A stretch of DNA of 64,000 nucleotides, from contig JAQBVN010000009.1 in the NCBI GenBank assembly GCA_027622975.1, positions 1 to 64,000 of the forward strand, given 5' to 3'. Of the stretch, positions 1-8,415 are shown one piece after another. The notes under the pieces are model-generated. The model was not told where the DNA came from. It was given only the letters and a program-made list of their open reading frames with translations, and did not search any database. Every line of letters starts with the position of its first letter. The stretch's first letter is position 1. A program made the translations under genes and the position numbers. The stretch comes from Bacteroidota bacterium. GTDB lineage: Bacteria; Bacteroidota; Bacteroidia; Flavobacteriales_D; Sanyastnellaceae.

Positions 1-1235
1 TTCGTTTCGATGTACGGGAACGTGTGCGCGCCGCAGCGGTCGGTCATCAGCAGGCTGTCGCACTGGCTGAAGTTCCGCGCGTGGTCGGCGTTGGGCATGA
101 TTTGGACGAGTCCGCGGTAGCTGTTTTGGGACTTGCCCGCCGAGATGCCCTTCGAAATGATGGTCGAACGCGTGCGCTTGCCCAAGTGAATCATCTTGGT
201 CCCGGTATCCGCCTGCTGGTGGTTGTTGGTGACGGCCACGCTGTAGAATTCGCCCACGCTGTCGTCGCCCTTCAGGACGCAACTGGGGTACTTCCAGGTG
301 ACGGCGCTGCCGGTTTCCACTTGCGTCCAGCTGATTTTGGAACGGGTGTGGCAGATGCCGCGCTTGGTCACGAAGTTGAACACCCCTCCCTTGCCTTCCT
401 CATCTCCGGGGTACCAGTTTTGGACGGTGCTGTACTTGATTTCCGCGTCGTCCAGGGCGACGAGCTCGACCACGGCTGCGTGGAGTTGGTTCTCGTCGCG
501 TTGGGGCGCCGTGCACCCTTCGAGGTAGCTCACGTAGCTGGCCTCGTCGGCCACAAGCAGGGTCCGCTCAAACTGACCGGTTCCAGCCTCGTTGATTCGG
601 AAGTAGGTGCTGAGTTCCATCGGGCACCGAACACCTTTCGGAATGTAGCAGAACGACCCGTCCGTGAACACTGCCGAGTTGAGTGCCGCGTAAAAATTGT
701 CGCGGACCGGGACCACCGTGCCCAGGTACTTCTTGACCAGTTCCGGATGCTCCTGGACGGCTTCGCTCATGCTGCAAAAGACAATGCCGAGTTCCGCGAG
801 TTTGTCCTTGAACGATGTAGCCACGCTGACGCTGTCCATCACGAAGTCCACCGCCACGCCGCTGAGGTGCTTTTGCTCCTCGAGCGAGATGCCCAACTTG
901 TCCATCGTCTTGCGCAACTCGGGATCCACCTCGTCGAGCGAGGCGAGCTCCTTCTTCTGCTTGGGCGCCGCGTAGTAGCTGATGGCTTGGAAGTCGGGCT
1001 TGGTGTATTGGAGGTGTGGCCACTCGGGCTCCACCATGTCCTTCCACATGCGGAACGCGTTGAGTCTCCACTCCAGCAACCACTCCGGTTCGTTCTTCTT
1101 GGAGCTGATCAGCCGAATGATGTCTTCGTTGAGTCCCGCAGGAGCCTTGTCCGAGTCGATGTCCGTCGTGAACCCAAACTCGTAGGCCTTCCCTGTGACC
1201 TCTTCCAGAATCTTGTCTTCGCCGTCGTACGCCAT
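1..1235 (-). CDS. sufB: Fe-S cluster assembly scaffold protein SufB (3' end cut by window edge)
   Basis: SufB is the scaffold/core subunit of the SufBCD complex that assembles Fe-S clusters in the cytoplasm. The reading frame starts at the ATG at 1235 ([13 protein letters not shown]) and runs without a stop to base 1, giving about 411 residues. The family is usually about 480 residues, so the last 70 or so, including the terminal beta-helix strands, lie outside the window. Recognisable blocks include [34 protein letters not shown] and [15 protein letters not shown], all standard SufB core segments. It follows the A-type carrier gene by 23 bp and is probably cotranscribed with it; sufC/sufD would be expected beyond base 1. 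The assignment is secure. Confidence 0.97.
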   Translation of the reverse strand, partial: MAYDGEDKILEEVTGKAYEFGFTTDIDSDKAPAGLNEDIIRLISSKKNEPEWLLEWRLNAFRMWKDMVEPEWPHLQYTKPDFQAISYYAAPKQKKELASLDEVDPELRKTMDKLGISLEEQKHLSGVAVDFVMDSVSVATSFKDKLAELGIVFCSMSEAVQEHPELVKKYLGTVVPVRDNFYAALNSAVFTDGSFCYIPKGVRCPMELSTYFRINEAGTGQFERTLLVADEASYVSYLEGCTAPQRDENQLHAAVVELVALDDAEIKYSTVQNWYPGDEEGKGGVFNFVTKRGICHTRSKISWTQVETGSAVTWKYPSCVLKGDDSVGEFYSVAVTNNHQQADTGTKMIHLGKRTRSTIISKGISAGKSQNSYRGLVQIMPNADHARNFSQCDSLLMTDRCGAHTFPYIET

Positions 1236-1258
1236 CTTCGTTGCTGTCCTGTGATTCG

Positions 1259-1585
1259 TTAGAGTGAAAAACTCTCTCCGCAGCCGCAGGTTCGGTTGGC
1301 GTTGGGGTTGTGAAACTCGAAACCCTTTCCGTTCAGGCCACCGCTGTAGCGCAATTCCGTGCCGACGAGGTAGAGAAAACTTTTCTTGTCAACGACCACC
1401 TTGACGCCGTTGTCCTCAAACACCTGGTCGTCGTCGTTCATGAGGTGGTCAAAATCCAACTGGTACATCAACCCACTGCACCCCCCGCCTTTGACGCCGA
1501 CGCGCACAAAGCTCCCGTTGGGCCTGCCTTCTTCCGCGAGCAAGCGTTGCACTTGGTCGCGGGCGTTGTCGTTGACTTTGATCAT
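1259..1585 (-). CDS. sufA: A-type Fe-S carrier protein (IscA/SufA/HesB family)
   Basis: This 108-residue protein carries nascent Fe-S clusters to apo-targets. The three conserved cluster-ligand cysteines are visible: one in GGGCSGLMY and two in the C-terminal CGCGESF. I chose the ATG at 1585 ([16 protein letters not shown]) because the homologous part begins there. An in-frame extension to 1717 would run back through the promoter. It sits immediately upstream of sufB, which supports a Suf role over Isc. A full Bacteroidota promoter lies 45 bp upstream (TTTG at 1656-1659, TACCTTTG at 1630-1637, both minus strand). Confidence 0.95.
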   Translation of the reverse strand: MIKVNDNARDQVQRLLAEEGRPNGSFVRVGVKGGGCSGLMYQLDFDHLMNDDDQVFEDNGVKVVVDKKSFLYLVGTELRYSGGLNGKGFEFHNPNANRTCGCGESFSL

Positions 1586-1629
1586 GGTCTGTGGAAAAAC
1601 TGCCGCAAAAATACCCCATTTGGGGGAGG

Positions 1630-1659
1630 CAAAGGTACGTTGTTTGGATTCGTTCCAAA
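1630..1659 (-). promoter_or_regulatory. Promoter of sufA-sufB (-33 TTTG, -7 TACCTTTG)
   Basis: Minus-strand TTTG (1656-1659) and TACCTTTG (1630-1637) are separated by 18 bp, matching the Bacteroidota sigma-ABfr consensus TTTG/TAnnTTTG. Transcription would start near 1624, giving a leader of about 40 nt that begins with a C5-AAAT-G4 inverted repeat (see findings). Confidence 0.75.
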
Positions 1660-1714
1660 TAAGCGTCGGGCGGAAGTCTTGGCCTCCATGGTGGCAAAAA
1701 ACGTGAAGCCATCG

Positions 1715-1722
1715 CATCTTTG
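1715..1722 (+). promoter_or_regulatory. Possible -7 box of ftsX operon
   Basis: CATCTTTG (one mismatch to TAnnTTTG) ends 4 bp before the ftsX ATG, the same spacing seen at several other genes in the window. No clear -33 element was identified. Confidence 0.45.
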
Positions 1723-1726
1723 AGCC

Positions 1727-2599
1727 ATGGGATCAACCCAGAGCCGGCCCTCACGACGCATTTCCAACGCGCAACTCACCACCCAATTCACGACGGTGGT
1801 GGGGATGTCCTTGACGTTGTTCTTACTCGGTTCGGTTGGATTGCTTGCGCTGTTTGGCCATCATGCCTCGCTCCAATTGAGACAACAAGTGCACATTCAG
1901 GTCTACCTGCAACGCGAATTGGCCGCCGCGCAGGTGGATGAAACGAGGCTCCTCATCTCTGCGGACCCTTCGGTGTACTTGGCCGAATACATCGACCCCG
2001 CGGAGGCGTCAGCCGCCTTGGAGGAGGAACTTGGTGAATCCTTCGTGACATTCCTCGGTGAAGTCCCTCTGCCCCCGGTGATTCAAGTGCGTATTCGGCC
2101 TGAGGAAGCCCAAACCCCCAACCTGGCCGAAGCAGTTCGCCGGTTGGAATCCGTGCCCAGCGTGGCCGAAGTGGTGTGGCATAAGGACTTGCTGTCGCAC
2201 ATTGAATCGACGCTTGAACGTTGGATCCCCGTGCTTTGGGGAGGGTTGGCCGTATGCCTACTCATTGCCTTGGCTCTCTTGAACAACACCATACGCTTGA
2301 CGGTGTTTGCACGACGATTCTTGATTCGAAACATGCAATTGGTGGGTGCTCGGCCACGGCTGGTGCGCAGACCCTTCATCCTCCAAGGGATGAGTTTGGG
2401 TGGACTCTCGGGGCTCCTGGCCTTTGCCGGTTGGGTGATGGCTCTCTCATTGGTCAAACCCCTTGTTGGAACGTTGCAGCCAGCCTTTTTGGCAGCGATG
2501 GGCTTGGGTGGTGTGTGTGTTGGACTCTTGCTTGGTGGGGTGTTCAGTGCGCTTGCCGTCAATCGCTATTTGCGGGCAGACTTGTCCAAACTCCATTGA
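1727..2599 (+). CDS. ftsX: Cell division protein FtsX (permease-like)
   Basis: FtsX is the membrane subunit of the FtsEX complex, which couples ATP hydrolysis by FtsE to peptidoglycan hydrolase activation at the septum. The 290-residue protein has the family topology. There is a membrane segment at about 22-43, an extracytoplasmic domain at about 45-165 (with the typical PEEAQTPNLAEAVRRLESVP region), then three more segments at about 168-187, 221-242 and 255-278. It is followed by the DUF3098 gene and uppP, a neighbourhood common in Bacteroidota. The FtsE gene is not in the window. ATG at 1727 is used because the -7 box lies just before it. Confidence 0.93.
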   Translation: MGSTQSRPSRRISNAQLTTQFTTVVGMSLTLFLLGSVGLLALFGHHASLQLRQQVHIQVYLQRELAAAQVDETRLLISADPSVYLAEYIDPAEASAALEEELGESFVTFLGEVPLPPVIQVRIRPEEAQTPNLAEAVRRLESVPSVAEVVWHKDLLSHIESTLERWIPVLWGGLAVCLLIALALLNNTIRLTVFARRFLIRNMQLVGARPRLVRRPFILQGMSLGGLSGLLAFAGWVMALSLVKPLVGTLQPAFLAAMGLGGVCVGLLLGGVFSALAVNRYLRADLSKLH

Positions 2600-2642
2600 G
2601 GGTTGTGTCTTCCTCGACAATTCCTTGGCGTACCTTGGTCCC

Positions 2643-2873
2643 ATGAACACGGATGCCCAACCCCAATTCGCTTTCAACCGCTCCAACTACACCTGGCTTG
2701 GGGTGGGAATCGGCCTACTCATCGTTGGATATCTCTTGATGAGCGGTGGCGGATCTGAGGATCCAGAAATCTTTGACCCGAGCATCTTCAGTGCCCGTCG
2801 CATCTCCCTCGCGCCCATCGTGGTGCTGGCCGGTTACGGCGTCATTTTCTACGCCATCCTGAAGAAGAGCTGA
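2643..2873 (+). CDS. DUF3098 small membrane protein
   Basis: This 76-residue protein starts at the ATG at 2643 (MNTDAQPQFAFNRSNYTWL). It has two hydrophobic segments, about 19-34 and 54-73, separated by a short loop containing SARRISLAPIVVLAGY, typical of DUF3098. The family is restricted to Bacteroidota and is regularly found between ftsX and uppP. That position suggests an envelope or division role, but no biochemical function is known to me. The stop codon lies one base before the GTG start of uppP, so the two are probably translated in coupling. Confidence 0.9.
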   Translation: MNTDAQPQFAFNRSNYTWLGVGIGLLIVGYLLMSGGGSEDPEIFDPSIFSARRISLAPIVVLAGYGVIFYAILKKS

Positions 2874-2874
2874 G

Positions 2875-3666
2875 GTGGAAGAGTTGGCCTACCTTCTCTT
2901 GGGCCTTGTTCAAGGGTTGACGGAGTTTCTCCCCGTTTCCAGTTCTGGACACCTGACGCTTGGGCAAGCCGTGCTCGGTTTGGGGGAGGAAGACTTGACC
3001 TTCACCGTCCTCGTTCACGCCGCCACAGCGCTGAGCACCGTGGTGGTGTTCCGCGATGACATCTTGGGCCTCGTCCGCGACGTGTTCACTTCGGGCGACG
3101 CCGGCAGCCAAGCGCGGTCCTACACCGGCCTGATCTTGCTCAGCGCGGTCCCAGCGGCGGCAGTCGGCCTCGGCTTCAAGGAAGCCATCGAATCGCTCGC
3201 CACGCCACGCTTTGTCGGCGCGATGTTGTGCGTCACCGCCGCCATCCTGCTTCTGTCCCAGCGCGCGACCGCAGGCAACCGCCCCCTCGGATCCGGCCGC
3301 GCGCTCGGCATCGGAATCGCCCAGGCGATCGCCATCCTCCCCGGCATCAGCCGCTCCGGAAGCACCATCGGCGCCGCCCTCATGCTCGGCATCTCCCGCG
3401 AAGAAGCCGCGCGCTTCTCCTTTCTCATGGCACTCATTCCCATTGGGGGCGCCACGTTGCTCACGCTCAAAGACCTCCTCGAACAGCCCGCCGTGGCGGA
3501 CGCCGCCGCCGGACCCTGGCTCGGCTACGCCGTCGGCACCCTTGCTGCTTTTGCAAGCGGATGGGCCGCCTGCACATGGATGATCCGTTTGGTCAAACGC
3601 AGCAATTTGGAAGGATTTGGCGTCTATTGCTTGGCCGTCGGCGTGCTCGCGCTCATCTTTGGGTAA
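2875..3666 (+). CDS. uppP: Undecaprenyl-diphosphatase UppP (BacA)
   Basis: This integral membrane phosphatase recycles undecaprenyl diphosphate to the monophosphate carrier used for peptidoglycan and glycan export. Both catalytic signatures are present: GLTEFLPVSSSGHL at residues 14-27 and GISRSGST at 157-164, followed by EEAARFSFLMALP-like sequence. At 263 residues it has the normal length. The start is a GTG at 2875, placed one base after the DUF3098 stop; the first catalytic motif begins only 13 residues later, so a later start is impossible. Base composition is visibly GC-richer than in its neighbours from about 3050 onward. Confidence 0.97.
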   Translation: MEELAYLLLGLVQGLTEFLPVSSSGHLTLGQAVLGLGEEDLTFTVLVHAATALSTVVVFRDDILGLVRDVFTSGDAGSQARSYTGLILLSAVPAAAVGLGFKEAIESLATPRFVGAMLCVTAAILLLSQRATAGNRPLGSGRALGIGIAQAIAILPGISRSGSTIGAALMLGISREEAARFSFLMALIPIGGATLLTLKDLLEQPAVADAAAGPWLGYAVGTLAAFASGWAACTWMIRLVKRSNLEGFGVYCLAVGVLALIFG

Positions 3667-3675
3667 ACCCCGAAC

Positions 3676-4257
3676 ATGACCTTTCCTCGATTTCTGACGG
3701 CGTCCGCAGTCATGCTGCTTTTGGCGACGACCGGGTGTGTCGAAGTGACCTTTCCCGAGCCGATGCCTGCAGGCAACAAGGATCTGACGGAATTTCCCAA
3801 GGCTTGGCAGGGCACGTGGACGTCTCACGTGAACGGCGCCGAGGCCGCGGGAGAAGACGAGATCATGGTCGTCCTCACGGACCGCATCAAAGGGGATCCA
3901 AGGAGTGAGGATTTGGTCTTGGGTGTCAACTGCACCCTTCGCAAATTGGGACGACGCCTCGTGCTCAGCCTTCCTCAGGAAGAGGGCGACCGGTTCACCG
4001 CGCTCGTCGCCGAACGCCGCGGAGAAACCCTGACGGTCAAGGCATTTGACCCGGAAGCGCAGGGAGCGATTGACGGCTGGGAAGAACTCCTCGGCCACAA
4101 CCGGGTGGTGAAGATTCACGCAAAAGACAACCCCACCAAGAAGCTGAAAGAAGTGCAGCTGAACCCTAAGAACCGCTGCCAATTCCGCAAACTCGCCAAG
4201 CACGGCACCACAGAACTCGCGACCTACACGAAGGTCCCTGAAGGGGCCGCGCCCTGA
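3676..4257 (+). CDS. Hypothetical lipoprotein
   Basis: This is a 193-residue protein with a lipoprotein signal peptide: hydrophobic residues 7-19 end in the lipobox LATTGC, with the acylated Cys at 21. The mature part contains WQGTWTSHVNG near the start, resembling small envelope proteins that begin with a strand-forming GxW motif, and is rich in charged residues. I do not recognise a named family. It lies 9 bp after uppP on the same strand and is probably the last gene of the ftsX operon, at the place where truB often follows uppP in other Bacteroidota (my recollection). Confidence 0.75.
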   Translation: MTFPRFLTASAVMLLLATTGCVEVTFPEPMPAGNKDLTEFPKAWQGTWTSHVNGAEAAGEDEIMVVLTDRIKGDPRSEDLVLGVNCTLRKLGRRLVLSLPQEEGDRFTALVAERRGETLTVKAFDPEAQGAIDGWEELLGHNRVVKIHAKDNPTKKLKEVQLNPKNRCQFRKLAKHGTTELATYTKVPEGAAP

Positions 4258-4269
4258 GGCGCGTTCGCC

Positions 4270-5046
4270 CTATCCCACCTGGCCCATCGCGCCCTGAAAG
4301 CGCAGCGCCACCGACTCCCAATTGACCAAGCCAAGAAATGCCTGTATGTAGTCGGTTCGGCTGTTCTGGTAGTTGAGGTAGTACGCGTGTTCCCACACGT
4401 CCATGCCAAGGATGGGCGTGCCCGAGCGCTCAACGCATTGCGTCATGAGCGGATTGTCTTGGTTGGGGGTGCTCGACACAAACAGTTGGCCCGCGTCGTC
4501 GAGCGAGAGCCACGCCCAGCCGCTTCCGAACTGCTGAGACCCCGCCTTGGCAAAGGCGGCTTTGAGGGCGTCTATGCCGCCCAAATCTGAGACAATGTGG
4601 GCGGCAAGGGCGCCCTGGGGTTCTGAAGGCCCTCCTGGCGTGAGCACTTCCCAATACAACGTGTGATTGAAATGGCCTCCCCCATTGTTACGCAATGCCT
4701 CATCTGCGGAATCTACACCCTTCAACAGCGTGATCAAATTGTCGTCGATGCCTTTGGCACGTCCTTCGATCGCCGCATTGAGCTTCCGAACGTATCCCGC
4801 ATGATGTTTTCCATGGTGAATGGCCATGGTTTCCGCGTCAATGGCTGGCTCAAGCGCGTCCATCCCAAAGGACAATGCAGGCAACGCAAAAGCCTCTGCT
4901 CCCCATACGTCCCCCGCTCCAGAATCAGGTTTCTCACCGCTCCGCAACGTCTTGTCATCTCCAGAGGGTTGACATCCCAACCAAGGGGCCACAACCAACC
5001 CGGCGCCGGCCATTCCTGAAAGTTTGAGAAAAGTTCGTTTGTCCAT
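4270..5046 (-). CDS. Exported Mn-type superoxide dismutase, predicted lipoprotein
   Basis: The protein dismutates superoxide, probably outside the cytoplasm. It has 258 residues. Residues 1-25 form an export signal with a KRTFLK start (close to a twin-arginine motif but with KR) and a lipobox ending at Cys25; a linker runs to about 48 and the SOD fold to the end. Predicted metal ligands are His77, His128, Asp216 and His220 (DVWEHAYYLNYQNSR). The GGGHFNH sequence and Gln196 in TPNQD are typical of Mn-type rather than Fe-type enzymes. It converges with the lipoprotein gene and has a CATCTTTG box 4 bp before its start. Confidence 0.93.
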   Translation of the reverse strand: MDKRTFLKLSGMAGAGLVVAPWLGCQPSGDDKTLRSGEKPDSGAGDVWGAEAFALPALSFGMDALEPAIDAETMAIHHGKHHAGYVRKLNAAIEGRAKGIDDNLITLLKGVDSADEALRNNGGGHFNHTLYWEVLTPGGPSEPQGALAAHIVSDLGGIDALKAAFAKAGSQQFGSGWAWLSLDDAGQLFVSSTPNQDNPLMTQCVERSGTPILGMDVWEHAYYLNYQNSRTDYIQAFLGLVNWESVALRFQGAMGQVG

Positions 5047-5050
5047 GTCA

Positions 5051-5058
5051 CAAAGATG
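5051..5058 (-). promoter_or_regulatory. -7 box of the superoxide dismutase gene
   Basis: Minus-strand CATCTTTG (one mismatch to TAnnTTTG) ends 4 bp upstream of the ATG at 5046, predicting a leaderless or nearly leaderless transcript. Confidence 0.5.
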
Positions 5059-5163
5059 GAAAGGATTTCGTTTTGATTCAGGTGTTCACTTAGGGCTGTG
5101 GACACTTGCCTGTCAATCCACAACGCCCATCAACAGCACGTCCCGAACTTCAACCCGGCATCC

Positions 5164-7812
5164 ATGAATCCTCATCCCCTCTTTCGGCTTCGAAACGCCC
5201 TGTGGCTTGCGGCCCTCACAGCCACAGTTGTCTTGGCTGGTTTGGGGGGGTGGATTGCCCTTCGGGCTGACGCCTGGAAGGCCAAGGGACTCGAAGCGCT
5301 GAATGGCCAAATCGACGGGACATTTGCTGCGGATCACATTGACATTTCGTGGTGGCATGGCTTCCCCGACATCAGCATCAACTTTCGCAATGCCTCCCTG
5401 ATCGATGCTCAAGGGGACACCTTGGGGACGGTGTCACGGTTGGGGCTGGAATTGGATGCTTGGACCGTCTTTGACGAGGTCCCGTTGATTTCCTCATTGA
5501 CCTTGTCCCAAGGTGAAATCTGGGCTACGCAACAACGCGACGGATCGTGGAATGTGACCCAAGTACTGCGCAATGGAGCATCCGACAACCCAGAGGAGGG
5601 AGAAGTCGCCATGGCGATTTCCCGGATTGACCTCAAGGACATCGCGATCAACATGGAGTCCGAGCGGGAGCATTGGCAAGGGACGGGGCGAATCACATCG
5701 TCCACATGGGATGATTTGGACAAGACCCGCTGGTCAGTGGAATTGGCCATGGACCAAATCACGGGAACAGGCGGCCCATGGGAAGGCCTTCGCCCGCAGA
5801 GTTGGGAGGTCGAAGCTTGGCTCGAAAGGAATGAATCAGAGATGAGATGGGCGGGACAGGGCGATTTGGCTGTTCAAGGTGTATCCACATCGTGGGAAGG
5901 GCATTTCTCCTCGGATCAAGATTGGGCTTGCACACTCAGGGTGCCCAAGGTCAAACTCCGTGACGCGGAAACCTTCTTCGTGGATTGCCCTTGGAAGGGG
6001 CACCTCGAATTGGGCAGCTCGGCAACCCTGAACATTCTCTTCGGCCCCAACCGCATCCATGCTGACTGGACCCTGAAAGAAGGGGCCTTCGCCGTTTCTC
6101 CCTCCTGGACAGGGTTGACCATGGCATTGGACGGTACGTGCGAAGGGACGGGCACATGGGGGCTTCAAGGATCGGACATGCAATGGGCCGTGACTCAAGG
6201 AAAGGCCTGGGGCGTCGGTTGGGCGATCCAAGGGTCTGTCCTCCCCAAGGGCCGAGAGATTCAGATGGAGGGTTGGGGGTCCCTCAGCGCCTCCGTGCCC
6301 TTTCATTCTTGGATTCCCAATGTTCCCAATGCATGGGTGAACGTGCTCCCTGTGGCTGGCCAATACCGGGCCGAAGGGGTGTTGACATGGGATGTAGAGG
6401 AGGGATTTTCTGAGTGGACAGGATCTTTCCAAGGCAATCAGCTCATGGGGACATTGGATGGCCAAAGCTATGTGCTTCACCTCCCGCGCATCGAAACAAC
6501 CGCCAGCCAACCGGCACTCCTCTCCTGCGACTCTGCCTCTTTTTCATGGGCAGGGTGTGATGTGCCACATTTTCAGTGGGCCTTTGAACTGACGCCATGG
6601 TTGCAGCGTGGAGCCCTTTTGGGGCACCTAGACCTGCACGCATCCACATTGCATGTCGACCCCATCTTGCAATGGTGGGATCACCTTGAGGACCAAGACG
6701 TCGAAGAAGCTCGTTTGCTGCCACCAGGATCCACAATTCGCATCCTAGCCTCCGCGGACCAACTTCATTGGGACGCCTTGGACTGCCAAACCCTCTCCAC
6801 CCGGTGTTTGGTCACAGATCGTGCAATCACCATTCAGAGTCTTCACTTTCAAGGGCTCGAAGGACTTGCTGCCCTCGAGGGCAGTGTCAAACCAGGACTC
6901 AGCGGCTGGCAACTCACCATGCGCGGGGCCCTTGACGATGTGTCGCTTCCAAGCCTCTTTGCGACCTATGATAATTTTGGCCAGTCCACCCTTCGCCACG
7001 ACCACCTCGGAGGTGCCGTGAGCACGGCTGGTCAATTGTCCATGTCTTGGGGGCTCGATGGCTCGTGGCATCCTGAACACATGACGGGAAGTCTCCAAAC
7101 TTCCATTGCACACGGCAAACTCTTGCACCTCGAGGTGTTCCAGGAAATCGCGGATTATCTCGACGACCACCGCTTGATGGCTCCGCTTGTTGATCCTGAC
7201 GACCTCCGCCAGCGGCTCGAAGAGGTGGCGTTTGACCCCGTCAGCCAAAGACTTGACATCCGAGGACAGCAGGTGTGGCTTCCGCAGACAACGATTCGTT
7301 CCACGGCCATGAACGTATCAATGGAAGGCAGTTACGGCTTTGACAACATCGTGGACTACACGCTTGGATTTGCACTTCGGGACCTGCGCGCCAGTGCCTC
7401 CGACGATGTGGGGGTGATGGTGGATGATGGTTTGGGCCAAAAATTCTTCCTCAACATGCACGGCCCGATCGAAAACCCAGAGTACAGCTACGACCGGGAA
7501 GCGGCCAAAGCCAACCGTCGCGAGGCCTTCCAAGCCGAGAAAGACCGCGTTCTTGATGCCATCATGCAGAGGGGGCAAGACAGCGACACCCAAGGGACAA
7601 GCCAAGAAACGGGCAAGGACGTGGGTCCAGGGACAGGCCAAGGGACAGGCCAAAACCAAAACACGCAATCACCAGGCACCCCAGGACCGACCACCAAGGA
7701 GGACGCGGAACGTCAGAATTCCACACGGCCATCGTGGCGAGAGCGACAACAACAGAACCAAGCGGAGAAAGATGCCGACCTTCTCAAGCCCGACGAAGAC
7801 GATTATTTTTGA
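5164..7812 (+). CDS. AsmA-like envelope protein
   Basis: This 882-residue protein has one N-terminal membrane anchor (residues about 11-32), followed by the AsmA-type N-terminal sequence with IDISWWHGFPDISINFRNASL and a long beta-rich repeat region. The C-terminal AsmA block contains FFLNMHGPIENPEYSYDREA. AsmA-family proteins form elongated periplasmic grooves thought to move lipids between membranes; the specific substrate here is unknown. The last 80 residues are a low-complexity Gly/Thr/Gln-rich and then acidic tail. ATG 5164 is preferred over an upstream GTG (5098) because it directly precedes the anchor. The next gene starts 3 bp downstream. Confidence 0.88.
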   Translation: MNPHPLFRLRNALWLAALTATVVLAGLGGWIALRADAWKAKGLEALNGQIDGTFAADHIDISWWHGFPDISINFRNASLIDAQGDTLGTVSRLGLELDAWTVFDEVPLISSLTLSQGEIWATQQRDGSWNVTQVLRNGASDNPEEGEVAMAISRIDLKDIAINMESEREHWQGTGRITSSTWDDLDKTRWSVELAMDQITGTGGPWEGLRPQSWEVEAWLERNESEMRWAGQGDLAVQGVSTSWEGHFSSDQDWACTLRVPKVKLRDAETFFVDCPWKGHLELGSSATLNILFGPNRIHADWTLKEGAFAVSPSWTGLTMALDGTCEGTGTWGLQGSDMQWAVTQGKAWGVGWAIQGSVLPKGREIQMEGWGSLSASVPFHSWIPNVPNAWVNVLPVAGQYRAEGVLTWDVEEGFSEWTGSFQGNQLMGTLDGQSYVLHLPRIETTASQPALLSCDSASFSWAGCDVPHFQWAFELTPWLQRGALLGHLDLHASTLHVDPILQWWDHLEDQDVEEARLLPPGSTIRILASADQLHWDALDCQTLSTRCLVTDRAITIQSLHFQGLEGLAALEGSVKPGLSGWQLTMRGALDDVSLPSLFATYDNFGQSTLRHDHLGGAVSTAGQLSMSWGLDGSWHPEHMTGSLQTSIAHGKLLHLEVFQEIADYLDDHRLMAPLVDPDDLRQRLEEVAFDPVSQRLDIRGQQVWLPQTTIRSTAMNVSMEGSYGFDNIVDYTLGFALRDLRASASDDVGVMVDDGLGQKFFLNMHGPIENPEYSYDREAAKANRREAFQAEKDRVLDAIMQRGQDSDTQGTSQETGKDVGPGTGQGTGQNQNTQSPGTPGPTTKEDAERQNSTRPSWRERQQQNQAEKDADLLKPDEDDYF

Positions 7813-7815
7813 CAC

Positions 7816-8415
7816 ATGGCCCATCCAGACATTCAAGATTTTCAACGGTCCTTGGTGACATGCCAAACCTTGCTGGATGAGGCCCGCATGAAGGGTTGGA
7901 CCTCGGAATTGGCCGAGGACTTGGCACAGGCATGCCTCGCTTTGCACGAGCAGGCCATTTTGAGGAAGTTTCACGAGGCCTCGAAGAACCCTGAAACCTC
8001 AGGCCCCGAGGACGTTGCAGATCCCTTGCAAGGATTGGAAGACCCTCCACCAGATCGGCCTGCCACCAACCGGTTGCTCACACCTGACGAACGGGGAGAA
8101 TCCACCCCCGAAGTCCAAACAGATTTGATCTCGTCCATTGGTGAAATGACGCTGGCTGAAAAACTGGCCTTGAAGCCTTTGACCCATGTGGCTGAGGGAA
8201 TGAGCATCGTGGACAGGGCGCAATACACAAGTGTCCTGTTCTCAGGGGACGAAGCGGTCTTTTCTGCACTTTTGGCCAAACTCCAACGCGCTTCCACCCA
8301 AGAAGAAGCCATGGCTTTGTTTGCCGAGGCCTTGGTCTTGCGAGGTGAAGGAGAAGACGTGGACGCCATGAAAGAGGATTTTGCCAAGCGCATCCTTCGA
8401 ACCTTCGTGTCATGA
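7816..8415 (+). CDS. Conserved Bacteroidota hypothetical protein
   Basis: The protein has 199 residues and no signal peptide. It has a helical N-terminal third (about 1-55), a disordered Pro/Glu-rich middle (about 58-100) and a conserved-looking C-terminal helical part with IVDRAQYTSVLFSGDE, LLAKLQRASTQEEAMAL. This C-terminal pattern (a 'LF.GD...F...L..L......EEA' core) is familiar from uncharacterised cytoplasmic proteins of Bacteroidota. Its stop overlaps the rsmI start (ATGA at 8412-8415), so translation is coupled to a ribosomal RNA methyltransferase. Function unknown. Confidence 0.8.
   Translation: MAHPDIQDFQRSLVTCQTLLDEARMKGWTSELAEDLAQACLALHEQAILRKFHEASKNPETSGPEDVADPLQGLEDPPPDRPATNRLLTPDERGESTPEVQTDLISSIGEMTLAEKLALKPLTHVAEGMSIVDRAQYTSVLFSGDEAVFSALLAKLQRASTQEEAMALFAEALVLRGEGEDVDAMKEDFAKRILRTFVS

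Noticed and set aside
24-1262. 412-codon open frame on the plus strand
   Set aside because: Antisense to sufB; composition is a mirror of SufB codons and no start signal is present.
2842-4203. 453-codon open frame on the minus strand
   Set aside because: Antisense to uppP and the lipoprotein gene; uppP has both catalytic motifs.
7560-7690. Short direct repeats (GGGACAGGCCAA type) in the AsmA-like gene
   Set aside because: They encode a low-complexity Gly/Thr/Gln linker in frame; too short and imperfect to be a mobile or CRISPR-like repeat.
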